This document shows positions 56,284 to 64,000 of a DNA stretch of 64,000 nt, piece by piece (the stretch's first letter is position 1; each line of letters begins with the position of its first letter). The notes under the pieces are model-generated. The model ran no database searches and was not told the DNA's origin. It saw only the letters and a program-made list of their open reading frames with translations. This DNA is from a virus. Where the stretch lies: IMG/VR virus record IMGVR_UViG_3300019886_000004, positions 62,001 through 126,000 of that record, one strand, 5' to 3'. Position numbers and translations under genes: made by a program.

Positions 56284-57609
56284 ATGAAAAAATTATTATA
56301 TCTCTTTTTATTTTTAATACCTGTGTTTAGTTTCGGTCAATTACCAATACTAAATTTGAGTAATATGGTGCAACCAGGTAATACACCATCTATATCTATT
56401 GCTACAAGCTCTATAACATTTGCACCAATAGTATCTGGTAATAGTTCTGCGTCCCAGAATACAACAACTACAGCTGCTAATCTAACAAATCCCGGATCAA
56501 TAACTTCTCCAGGTACATGGTTAGAATTATCCTTTAATAATAGTACTCCCTGGTCATCTAGTTTAAGTCTTCCAATAACATCAGGTAACTGGACTGGAGC
56601 ACCGGTAGTATTTTATTTTAGAGTAACTTCCGTAGCTCCTGTTGGTCCTAACACTGGTAATATAACAGTAGCATCAAGTGGAGCATCACCTAAAACTATA
56701 GCTGTTACTGCAACAGTAACGTCTCCAGGAGCGTCTTTAAATGCTAGTCCGTTATCTTTTACAGGTATGTCTGCTGTGGCTGGTACTCAAGGATCAAGTG
56801 TTAACTATCTTTTAACCGGATCTAATTTGGGTGCAAATAATGTAACAGTAACTGCTCCAACTAATTTTTTAGTATCTAAAGATAATTCATCTTTTGCTAC
56901 TTCACAAGTAGTAACCCCTAGTAGTGGATCTGTTAATCAAACTATATATACAGCAATAGCTTCTACAGCCCTAGCTGGAGCAGTATCTGGTAATATATCA
57001 AATGTTGTTTCAGGTGCAAGTACAGTTAATGTATCAGTTTCAGGCGTTGTAAGTTCTCCAAGTTCAGCTGATAGTATAAATGTCAATTTTTGGAATAGTG
57101 CAAATGGTAATGTTAATCCGGCTAATGGTTGGAATAATATAGCTTTAATTGAGTCAGGTTCACCTCAAACAAGTGCTACTTTACTTAGAACTACAGGTGT
57201 CTCTTCTGGAGTGACTGTAACTATAAGCACTGTAGATCTTTTATTTGATAATTTTGATAATGGTGCTGGATATGGCAATGCCACCACTCTTCCTATACCA
57301 CCTGTTGTATGGAGAATAGAGGCTGTTTCTACCGCATCTGAAGCTGTTACCTTAACACTTAATGGATTAGTAGTTGGACATCATTATAACTTCTTGATAG
57401 GTTCTGGTGCTAACACAGGTACAGCAAGACCACAATCCTTTGCAATACCTGGTCAAACTACTCAAAATTTAGATGCTAGACAAAATATAAATACTTTAGT
57501 TTCATTTACTAGTATAACAGCAGGAGCTACTTCACTCGTACTTACTGTAACACCAACAAGTGGAGCTTCTACTTCACTTAATTTCTTCCAGTTAGTAGAT
57601 AATCATTAA
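56284..57609 (+). CDS. Signal-peptide-bearing protein with Ig-like domains
   Basis: 441 aa. MKKLLYLFLFLIPVFSFGQ is a Sec signal peptide. It continues with an Ig-like module (SIATSSITFAP...), a second one (NASPLSFTGMSAVAGTQG ... VSVSGVV, about 150-255) of the kind common in secreted Bacteroidota proteins, then a beta-sandwich domain to the end. It looks acquired from a host secreted protein. Binding to host surface or glycans is inferred. Confidence 0.7.
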   Translation: MKKLLYLFLFLIPVFSFGQLPILNLSNMVQPGNTPSISIATSSITFAPIVSGNSSASQNTTTTAANLTNPGSITSPGTWLELSFNNSTPWSSSLSLPITSGNWTGAPVVFYFRVTSVAPVGPNTGNITVASSGASPKTIAVTATVTSPGASLNASPLSFTGMSAVAGTQGSSVNYLLTGSNLGANNVTVTAPTNFLVSKDNSSFATSQVVTPSSGSVNQTIYTAIASTALAGAVSGNISNVVSGASTVNVSVSGVVSSPSSADSINVNFWNSANGNVNPANGWNNIALIESGSPQTSATLLRTTGVSSGVTVTISTVDLLFDNFDNGAGYGNATTLPIPPVVWRIEAVSTASEAVTLTLNGLVVGHHYNFLIGSGANTGTARPQSFAIPGQTTQNLDARQNINTLVSFTSITAGATSLVLTVTPTSGASTSLNFFQLVDNH

Positions 57610-57611
57610 TA

Positions 57612-60600
57612 ATGAGGAAATTACTATTTCTAATATTATCTTTTATAGGTTTTTATGCTAATGCTCAGGTAGAGTCTACAATCTCAGTGCCTTATACTAG
57701 TTCTGCTAGTCCTACTTTTCAGGCATTATTATATTTACCTTCTGATTATAATACTACAAGTGGTAATTATCCTTTGATAATTTTCTGCCATGGTTCTGGA
57801 GAATCATGTCCTCCTCTAAGTAATATTTATAATAGCTCAAGCGCTGGTGGACCACCTTATGAAATAGAACATGGAACCTGGCCAACTGATGGAGGTTTCA
57901 TAAACCCAAAAGATGGCCTAAAATATAAGTTTATAGTTGTTTCTCCTCAATCTGCTTGTAATAGCTGGTCTGCATCTGGAGATCAAATAGAGAACATAAA
58001 AATCTATTTAGTTACACACTATAGAATAGATATAAATAGAATTTACGGCACCGGTTTGTCTTCTGGTGGTGGTGGTATGATAGAAAATGTATCTCATCAA
58101 AACGGTAATGAAACAGGACCTGTCTTCACACCTACATATCCTTTTGCTGCTGTTGTTCCAATGAGCCCTGCTACTAATAGTCCTCAGCAATCATGGATGG
58201 CTACAATGGTTCATGACAGTACCTCTGGATGGTGGTTTGGTGACCAGTCTGGTGACACTTATGGAGAATGGGCTTTAAATGAAATTAATTTTGTCAATGC
58301 TATTAAAACAAACTATGCTAGATTAACAGGTCATCCTGGAACTAGTGGACAAAATAGCTTTACAACAGGTCATGGCCCTTGGAGACCATTTTATATTCCA
58401 ACATATACAGAAACATTTGTAGCTGTTGGTATGACTACACCAGCTACTATGAATATGTACCAGTGGTTTTTAACACAAACCAGACCAGGAGCAGTAGTAA
58501 CAACTCCAACAGCTAACGCTGGATCAAATCAAAATATAACATTACCAACAAACTCTGCTACGTTAAGTGGCTCAGGTACGCCAGGTAGTGGACATCTAAT
58601 AAGTTCGTATGGTTGGACGCAAATTTCTGGACCTAATACTGCTAATATTAATCCATCTAGTTCAACTACTACTGGATCTACCACTGTGAGTGGACTTATT
58701 GCTGGAACTTACGTTTTTCAATTAACAGTAACTAATAATATATCAGCTACTGCTACTAGTACTGTTTCAGTAACAGTTAATCCAGCGCCTGCTCCAACAG
58801 CCAACGCAGGACCAGATCGTACATTGGTCTTACCAACTACGACTTTAACATTAGATGGGTCCGCATCAAGTAATACTACTTCTTACAGTTGGACTTTCAT
58901 ATCCGGACCAGGCACTCCAACTATAGTTTCTCCTACTTCTGCTATAACAAATATAAATAATTTATCAGCAGTTGGAGTTTATATATTTCAGCTTTCTGTA
59001 AATGGTGGAGTAAGTACAGATAGAGCAAACGTAACAGTTAATGCTGCATCTACTTATCCCGCCTGTGGGACTGGAACTAAATATACTCCAGTACCAGATC
59101 CATCTGATTCAGGTGTGTTTATAGGTGTATCATCTGCTGCCAACTATAAACCTGGTGATACTATTGTTTTAAGTAGTGCTTTTAAATGGAGTTATTTCGA
59201 AATGGATGGATATCAAGGTAATCCTTCTTGTCCATTAGTAATTATAAATGATGTAGGTATAACTAAACTAAGAAAGTTTATACGTCTAGATGGTTGTACA
59301 TACATAAAAATAGTTGGAGGTGGTAATTCAGGTAATTTCTATGGTTTATTTATAGAATACGATCCTGTAAATATATGGCAAGGATTTGCTGGTATACAAC
59401 TAGTTGGAAGAACTTCTAACATAGAAGTAACAAGAGTATTTACACACCACACAGACATTGGTATAGTTTGTGAGAATAATGGTAGTTGTGATCCCAGTCA
59501 AAATTATCCTAATTGGATAATAGATTCAATTTTTATACATGATAACAAAATTGTTGGCACCTGGAATGAAGGGATGTATATTGGTAATACCGCTCCAGAC
59601 AATCAAGGTAATGATTTAAGACCAGTAGTTTGTCCGATTGGTGTTGGTGGTGCAGATAGCACTATTTATCCAGCTCCAGCTAAAAATGGATATACAAAAA
59701 TTTGGAACAATATAGTAGATACAACTGGGAGAGGTGGTATACAGTTAGCTAATGCAATAAATGGTCCTAGTGAGATATATAACAATACTGTCAGTCATAA
59801 TGGAATAAATGGAGATGATGCTCAAGGAGCAGCCATTAACTTAGGATTATACACACAAGTGTATGTTCATGACAATACAATAAGTAATACTTATACATGG
59901 GGTATATCTAGTATAGGATCGGGAGCTACTAATAAGCCTGTTAGACTAGAGAATAATCATATTGATAGTTCGGGTTTCTTAAGAACTTTTGATCTATCTC
60001 AAACTAGTAGAGATCATTATAATCCTGCTACAGAACCAAGTTTTATTGATAGTTTACCTTGGCCTTATCCTTTATTTATAGATACAAGACCTCGCCATTA
60101 TACTACAGATTCACCACATCCTGGTACAGCAATAGTTGGACAAGATAGTACTCAATTCTGGATAAAAAATAATGTAGTAGGATTATTTAAAGCAGTAACA
60201 AGAACTGATGGTGGGGCAACTGCAGCTATTCAAATACAAGATGACTTCCTAGGTATACAAAAATTTGGTAATATAATTTGTAACAATACAAATAAGAATG
60301 GTAGTCCTGCTACAATATTTGTAGATAATAGTAATGGTACAATAAATTATTCTACAAACTGTTCTGCTCCTCCTACAGTAAATGCTGGTACAGATCAGTT
60401 CCTGTCTAGTGGATCAACTAGTGTTAACTTGGTTGGCACAGCGGTTCCAACAAGTGGAGCAACTATAACACAAGTTACATGGACACAACTTTCTGGTAGT
60501 AATCCGGTTTCGATAGGTTCTCTACATTCTCTTAATACAATAGCAACTGGACTTACACCATCAGGAGTTTATACGTTTAGATTATTTGCACTAGATAGTA

Positions 60601-60695
60601 ATAACAATACTTCCAGTGATGACATAATAGTTGTAGTAGCTAGTGGAGCTCCGGCTCAATATCTTTTATTTAGACGAAAAACATACATACAATAA
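57612..60695 (+). CDS. Signal-peptide-bearing esterase / PKD / beta-helix fusion protein
   Basis: 1027 aa. Signal peptide 1-19 (MRKLLFLILSFIGFYANAQ). An alpha/beta-hydrolase domain (about 25-280) has FCHGSGES at 58-65 (oxyanion) and GTGLSSGGGG with probable nucleophile Ser150, like polyester or carbohydrate esterases. Two PKD-like domains follow (each starting 'TANAG'), then a parallel beta-helix (about 480-860), then a third PKD-like domain (NAGTDQFLSSG). It could deacylate host surface polymers during adsorption. The domain set is typical of secreted Bacteroidota enzymes. Confidence 0.75.
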   Translation: MRKLLFLILSFIGFYANAQVESTISVPYTSSASPTFQALLYLPSDYNTTSGNYPLIIFCHGSGESCPPLSNIYNSSSAGGPPYEIEHGTWPTDGGFINPKDGLKYKFIVVSPQSACNSWSASGDQIENIKIYLVTHYRIDINRIYGTGLSSGGGGMIENVSHQNGNETGPVFTPTYPFAAVVPMSPATNSPQQSWMATMVHDSTSGWWFGDQSGDTYGEWALNEINFVNAIKTNYARLTGHPGTSGQNSFTTGHGPWRPFYIPTYTETFVAVGMTTPATMNMYQWFLTQTRPGAVVTTPTANAGSNQNITLPTNSATLSGSGTPGSGHLISSYGWTQISGPNTANINPSSSTTTGSTTVSGLIAGTYVFQLTVTNNISATATSTVSVTVNPAPAPTANAGPDRTLVLPTTTLTLDGSASSNTTSYSWTFISGPGTPTIVSPTSAITNINNLSAVGVYIFQLSVNGGVSTDRANVTVNAASTYPACGTGTKYTPVPDPSDSGVFIGVSSAANYKPGDTIVLSSAFKWSYFEMDGYQGNPSCPLVIINDVGITKLRKFIRLDGCTYIKIVGGGNSGNFYGLFIEYDPVNIWQGFAGIQLVGRTSNIEVTRVFTHHTDIGIVCENNGSCDPSQNYPNWIIDSIFIHDNKIVGTWNEGMYIGNTAPDNQGNDLRPVVCPIGVGGADSTIYPAPAKNGYTKIWNNIVDTTGRGGIQLANAINGPSEIYNNTVSHNGINGDDAQGAAINLGLYTQVYVHDNTISNTYTWGISSIGSGATNKPVRLENNHIDSSGFLRTFDLSQTSRDHYNPATEPSFIDSLPWPYPLFIDTRPRHYTTDSPHPGTAIVGQDSTQFWIKNNVVGLFKAVTRTDGGATAAIQIQDDFLGIQKFGNIICNNTNKNGSPATIFVDNSNGTINYSTNCSAPPTVNAGTDQFLSSGSTSVNLVGTAVPTSGATITQVTWTQLSGSNPVSIGSLHSLNTIATGLTPSGVYTFRLFALDSNNNTSSDDIIVVVASGAPAQYLLFRRKTYIQ

Positions 60696-62182
60696 TGACT
60701 ATATATAAACTAGTTACAGATAGACTTCTAGATAAGTTACAAAGAATGGTGAATAATCTTTACTTTATAATGGGTAAAGCTAATGGTGTTGCTACTCTTG
60801 ATAGTACTGGAAAGGTACCTACTTCTCAAATACCAAGTGGTGGAGGAGGTGGAGTAACATCTTTTAATGCTAGAACCGGAGTTGTTGTTCCAGCTTCTAG
60901 TGACTATACGTTTGCTCAGATAGCAACCACTCCAACTACTGTGACTGGTTATGGTATAACTGATGCGGCTACTTTAACAGGTACTCAAACGTTAACTAAT
61001 AAGACTATATCTGGAGCATCTAATACGTTATCTAATATAGCAGAATCTTCAGTAACAAATCTAACTACTGACTTAGCAGCTAAACAAGCCACTATTACTT
61101 TAACTACTACTGGTACAAGTGGAGCAGCAACACTGGTTGGAGCTACTTTAAATGTACCAAACTATGCAACAGGTGGTGGAACTCCTGGTGGATCTACTAC
61201 GCAACTACAATATAATAATGCTGGTGCCTTTGGTGGAACTAGTGGTGCCACCGCAACCGCTACCGTGGTAACTCTAGTGGCTCCTGTCTTAGGCACGCCT
61301 ACTTCAGGTACACTGACTAGTTGTACAGGACTTCCAATTTCAACTGGAGTTAGCGGACTTGCAGCAGGTGTTGCTACTTTTTTAGCTACTCCTACAAGTG
61401 CTAACTTAGCGACTGCTGTGACTAATGAAACTGGAAGTGGTCTTTTAGTATTTGCTACTTCTCCGGTGCTAACCACTCCTAATATTGGAGTAGCTACCGC
61501 TACTACGGTAAATAATGTAACTATAACTGCGCCTGCTACCTCTGCTACCTTAACATTGGTTCAGGGATCAAGTTTAATAACTGCTGGTGCTTTTGCAACT
61601 ACTCTTGCGGCCACTGCTGCTACAACCACTACTATACCTCCCATATCAAGCACTTTGGTTGGAATGGTGGCTAGTGGAACCGCTGCTGCTCAGGCAACAT
61701 TAGATATTAACTTTAGTTCTTATTTTAGTCAATTTTCAGTTATTGAGATACAACTAAATAGTGTGATACTAGCTACAGATAATGTGGATATGTATTGTAG
61801 ATTAAGTATAGATGGAACTACTTTCGATTCTGGAGCAGGAGCATATTCTTGGGCTCTTACCTTCGGTAAATCAGATGCTTCTTCCGGTGGAGATGGTAGT
61901 AATTCTGCTACTCAAATAGTATTAAATGGAACAGGATCTCATGTAGCAGGAAGTGCAACTATTCCATTAAATGTCACTGTAAAAATCTTTAATCCTGGTG
62001 TATCAACTTTTAGACCAATGGTTGGGTTTTCTACTCACTATTATAATGGAACTACAGCAAATATACTTTCGGCCATAGGGACCGGATCTAGAAATACTAA
62101 TCAAGTAACGAAAGGAATAAGATTCTTAACAAGTTCAGGTAATATAACATCTGCAAATTACAGAGTTATAGGATATCCATAA
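60695..62182 (+). CDS. Tail-fibre protein
   Basis: 495 aa, no signal peptide. Contains fibre hallmarks: LDSTGKVPTSQIPSG, FNARTGVVVPASSDYTFAQI, TGTQTLTNKTISG, and a Thr/Ala-rich middle. A globular C-terminal domain begins near residue 340 (SSYFSQFSVIEIQLNS) and is probably the receptor-binding tip. Shares one base with the stop of the esterase gene. Confidence 0.75.
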   Translation: MTIYKLVTDRLLDKLQRMVNNLYFIMGKANGVATLDSTGKVPTSQIPSGGGGGVTSFNARTGVVVPASSDYTFAQIATTPTTVTGYGITDAATLTGTQTLTNKTISGASNTLSNIAESSVTNLTTDLAAKQATITLTTTGTSGAATLVGATLNVPNYATGGGTPGGSTTQLQYNNAGAFGGTSGATATATVVTLVAPVLGTPTSGTLTSCTGLPISTGVSGLAAGVATFLATPTSANLATAVTNETGSGLLVFATSPVLTTPNIGVATATTVNNVTITAPATSATLTLVQGSSLITAGAFATTLAATAATTTTIPPISSTLVGMVASGTAAAQATLDINFSSYFSQFSVIEIQLNSVILATDNVDMYCRLSIDGTTFDSGAGAYSWALTFGKSDASSGGDGSNSATQIVLNGTGSHVAGSATIPLNVTVKIFNPGVSTFRPMVGFSTHYYNGTTANILSAIGTGSRNTNQVTKGIRFLTSSGNITSANYRVIGYP

Positions 62183-62203
62183 ATAATTAAAAATTCAAAT
62201 ATT

Positions 62204-62548
62204 ATGTTACAAAAAATCGAATCGTTTTTTTCAGGGAATAAGGTGTTTATCCTTGGTAGTCTATCTGCCATTGGAGTTGCTTTACAGCAATATTTAACAG
62301 GAACAATAGATTGGAAAGTAATTGGTTTTGCAATTGTCATTGCTGTTCTATCTTATCTTGCCAAGAGTCTTAGTGGAACAGTTGCTTCCATATTAGGTAT
62401 ACTTGGTGGTGTTGCAACTACAGTTTCTCAAGTAGCATCAGGTGGAAAAATAGGGTGGAGTGCACTTATACTTAGCACTGTCATCTCTATAATCGGAGTA
62501 GTAACAAGCTCAGCAACCAGTACAAAAATAACTAGTCCCATAAGTTAA
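62204..62548 (+). CDS. Membrane protein, holin candidate
   Basis: 114 aa with three to four hydrophobic segments (about 13-31, 39-56, 62-76, 86-103), small polar connections and a short charged N-terminus. It lies directly before the endolysin, so a holin role is likely, separated only by a terminator-like hairpin. Confidence 0.7.
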   Translation: MLQKIESFFSGNKVFILGSLSAIGVALQQYLTGTIDWKVIGFAIVIAVLSYLAKSLSGTVASILGILGGVATTVSQVASGGKIGWSALILSTVISIIGVVTSSATSTKITSPIS

Positions 62549-62571
62549 TTAAACTCAAATAAGTAAAAGTT

Positions 62572-62597
62572 AGCCAGAACCAAGAATGATTCTGGCT
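62572..62597 (+). terminator. Terminator-like hairpin between holin candidate and endolysin
   Basis: 8-bp stem AGCCAGAA/TTCTGGCT with a loop of about 10 nt, followed by TTCGTTGTT. May attenuate read-through into the endolysin. Confidence 0.6.
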
Positions 62598-62623
62598 TTC
62601 GTTGTTATTGATCATCAACTAAA

Positions 62624-63064
62624 ATGAAAATTATGGAAATTACATTTGCAGACACAGTAATTATAAGGCAATTTGAAGGCTATATACCACATGTATATAA
62701 GGACCAAATTGGTGTACTAACTTGTTGCTGGGGATTAACTGGACCTAGCTTAAGAGAAGGAACGACATTTACTCAAGACGAATGTACAGAGATGTTCATG
62801 AAAAGAATAAATGATTTTTCTTCTAAACTAAATAATCTCATAAAAACTCAAGTAACCAAAAATCAATACATTGCTCTTTTGAGTTTAGCGTTTAATATTG
62901 GAGAAGGCGCATTTGGATCTAGTACTCTCCTTAAGAAGGTAAATGTAGATCCTAATGATAAAACTATCGAAGCACAATTTAAACTTTGGATTCATGCTGG
63001 TGGCAAAGTATTAGATGATTTAGTTAAAAGACGTGCTCAAGAAGCTGCACTTTATTTTAGTTAA
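62624..63064 (+). CDS. Endolysin, GH24 (T4-type) lysozyme
   Basis: 146 aa. Catalytic triad pattern Glu18-x8-Asp27-x5-Thr33 (FEGY ... VYKDQIGVLTCCWGLTG), then LLSLAFNIGEGAFGSSTLLKK and WIHAGGKVLDDLVKRRAQEAALY, the usual C-terminal family sequence. It cleaves the glycan strands of peptidoglycan. CCWG replaces the common G-x-G-x after Thr, an oddity. No signal peptide, so a holin is needed. A second ATG at 62633 is an alternative start. Confidence 0.92.
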   Translation: MKIMEITFADTVIIRQFEGYIPHVYKDQIGVLTCCWGLTGPSLREGTTFTQDECTEMFMKRINDFSSKLNNLIKTQVTKNQYIALLSLAFNIGEGAFGSSTLLKKVNVDPNDKTIEAQFKLWIHAGGKVLDDLVKRRAQEAALYFS

Positions 63065-63456
63065 TTCACTAGCCTATAAATGTGACTAACTTTGTTAATT
63101 GAATCCTGTAATAATATTTGCAATCCAAGCTTATGTAGAATGTTTATAAGATTCTGAGCTTGTTCAGTGATTCTGAAATTAGCCTCATGCACACCATTCC
63201 ATGTAGAATATTGGAATGGTTTCGTTATAGTAAGACCTTTGTAAACAGTATTTCCAGATGTACTATACAACCATCCTAAATATTTGGTTGTATCGCTTCC
63301 AAATCTTATGGCATATAACTTAGTATAGTCACAGTATACAATTTGAAACTTCTCTTTAGCCTCGCTTGCATAGGCTCCATAATCTGTTATAGTATCTTTC
63401 TTTTGTGAATATCCTTTCAAACCAACTAAAAGGAGTAATAAGATTAGTATTTTCAT
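63061..63456 (-). CDS. Small protein with Sec signal peptide
   Basis: 131 aa. MKILILLLLLVGLKGYSQ is a signal peptide. The mature part is beta-rich (FQIVYCDYTKLYAIRFGSD, TVYKGLTITK) with a helical end. Not recognised. Convergent with the endolysin, whose stop it overlaps by 4 nt. It overlaps the 147-aa gene by 4 nt, so the pair is one operon. Confidence 0.65.
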   Translation of the reverse strand: MKILILLLLLVGLKGYSQKKDTITDYGAYASEAKEKFQIVYCDYTKLYAIRFGSDTTKYLGWLYSTSGNTVYKGLTITKPFQYSTWNGVHEANFRITEQAQNLINILHKLGLQILLQDSINKVSHIYRLVN

Positions 63457-63896
63457 TGTATGTAATGATTTGCTTTTCTGATTGAGTCTTTTGCTTTTCT
63501 ATCATAGTGCTTATAACTAACTATAACATGTATCATACTATCTGCTTGAGCTTGTGTCTTAAAGTTTAAACCTTTTGGACAGTATGGTGTGATAGTATAT
63601 TTATTTATTCTTGTAGTATAGTTTTGTGTTTTAAAGCTATCTACTTTAATACCTACGTATCCTACTTCTGTGGTTTTAGTAGTAAAATTCCTACAGTAAT
63701 CTTTAATTACATACCTGAAAGGAACAGCTAAACTATCTTTCTCAACTACAAACATATGATTTTTATCTGAAAAAAAGTTGTAAAAATTATGACTATAATA
63801 ATGTTGTAAAACTTTACCAGACGTGTCATGTTGATGTCTTTGAGCATTTATCTTAGTAAAACCAAGACATAATATAAAAAACAGTATATATTTCAT
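63453..63896 (-). CDS. Small protein with Sec signal peptide
   Basis: 147 aa. MKYILFFILCLGFTKINAQ is a signal peptide; the mature part begins with a His-rich stretch (RHQHDTSGKVLQHYYSHNF) that might bind metal. Not recognised. Exported to the periplasm or outer surface of the host, perhaps acting in superinfection exclusion or lysis (spanin-like accessory); this is inference. Confidence 0.65.
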   Translation of the reverse strand: MKYILFFILCLGFTKINAQRHQHDTSGKVLQHYYSHNFYNFFSDKNHMFVVEKDSLAVPFRYVIKDYCRNFTTKTTEVGYVGIKVDSFKTQNYTTRINKYTITPYCPKGLNFKTQAQADSMIHVIVSYKHYDRKAKDSIRKANHYIQ

Positions 63897-63914
63897 TTTC
63901 TTTATTTAAGTTAA

Positions 63915-63939
63915 AAAGAGACTCAATTAGAGTCTCTTT
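63915..63939. terminator. Bidirectional terminator
   Basis: Perfect 10-bp stem AAAGAGACTC/GAGTCTCTTT with a 5-nt loop and T runs on both sides. Confidence 0.8.
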
Positions 63940-63965
63940 TTTGTTTTTTGATAGGAGGTGTCTAA

Positions 63966-64000
63966 TTACTTATTGAGAGCACCACCTTTCTTCATTTTCC
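63966..64000 (-). CDS. Possible 3' end of a gene continuing beyond the window
   Basis: On the minus strand a frame open from the window edge reads KMKKGGALNK and stops at 63968-63966, just before the terminator at 63915-63939. A Lys/Gly-rich end is plausible for a phage protein, but ten codons are too few to identify it. Confidence 0.3.
   Translation of the reverse strand, partial: KMKKGGALNK

Noticed and set aside
61162-61476. Long antisense open frame under the last tail-fibre gene, and similar antisense frames under other genes
   Set aside because: They arise from Ala/Thr/Gly codon bias of the sense gene, have no promoter or recognisable domain, and are fully covered by a better-supported gene.
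48214-62182. CRISPR or tandem DNA repeat arrays in the Thr/Ser/Gly-rich region
   Set aside because: Repetition is at the protein level (fibre units) with diverged DNA; no regular repeat-spacer pattern is seen.
1-64000. Stop-codon reassignment (TAG or TGA recoded), known in some crAss-like phages
   Set aside because: Large genes on both strands are intact under the standard code, and TAG and TGA are used as terminal stops.

Overview
This window looks like about two thirds of a crAss-like phage genome (order Crassvirales; phages of Bacteroidota). The reasons are: a giant open reading frame carrying the DFDID metal-binding signature of the two-barrel (YonO / phi14:2 gp66-type) RNA polymerases; a second giant zincin-containing protein beside it; a dense replication module on the opposite strand; AT-rich DNA; and promoters of the Bacteroidota type (TTTG, 20-nt spacer, TAnnTTTG). 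The ordinary genetic code is sufficient: all large genes stay open with TAA, TAG and TGA as stops. No tRNA, CRISPR array, integrase or IS element was recognised.

Layout. (1) 1-15.3 kb, plus strand: the RNAP giant protein (cut at its 5' end by the window edge) and a 2000-aa zincin-containing probable virion protein, closed by a perfect bidirectional terminator. (2) 15.3-26.0 kb, minus strand: short transcription units for family B DNA polymerase, a MazG-like enzyme, B12-dependent ribonucleotide reductase, dUTPase, a PD-(D/E)XK nuclease and two homing endonucleases. The polymerase is split at catalytic motif A by a group I intron whose boundaries can be read to the base: GIY-YIG endonuclease inside, spliced product 652 aa. 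(3) 26.0-37.5 kb, minus strand: one tightly overlapping operon that starts with a TOPRIM primase and continues into a peptide-bond or amide-chemistry cluster. The cluster holds a GGCT-like enzyme, an ATP-grasp ligase, a class II glutamine amidotransferase, two amidoligases of different families, two C26-type glutamine amidotransferases, GNAT-like proteins and three unknowns. This is the most striking system here. (4) 37.5-46.9 kb, minus strand: SSB-like protein, Sak4-like ATPase, PNK-like kinase, winged-helix protein, DnaB-like helicase, two metallophosphoesterases, a glycosyltransferase and small unknowns.

(5) 46.9-47.9 kb: the divergence point. A plus-strand promoter is followed by about 400 nt of hairpin-rich, gene-free DNA ending in a strong terminator, which is a candidate structured non-coding RNA. 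A second promoter, a tiny ORF, a terminator and a third promoter overlapping that terminator follow. (6) 47.9-63.1 kb, plus strand: tail-fibre or adhesin genes, holin candidates and a GH24 endolysin. Four consecutive large proteins of this block begin with Sec signal peptides of Bacteroidota type (ending NAQ or FGQ), and one is an esterase-PKD-beta-helix fusion that looks like a host secreted protein. (7) 63.1-63.9 kb, minus strand: two more small proteins with signal peptides, then a bidirectional terminator.

Together: the giant RNAP is probably packaged and transcribes early genes. The minus-strand block supplies nucleotides, replication and recombination. The amidoligase cluster probably makes or edits amide or gamma-glutamyl bonds on an unknown peptide, wall or small-molecule substrate. 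The plus-strand block builds the adsorption apparatus and lyses the cell. Functions come from motifs read by eye; no database search was run.
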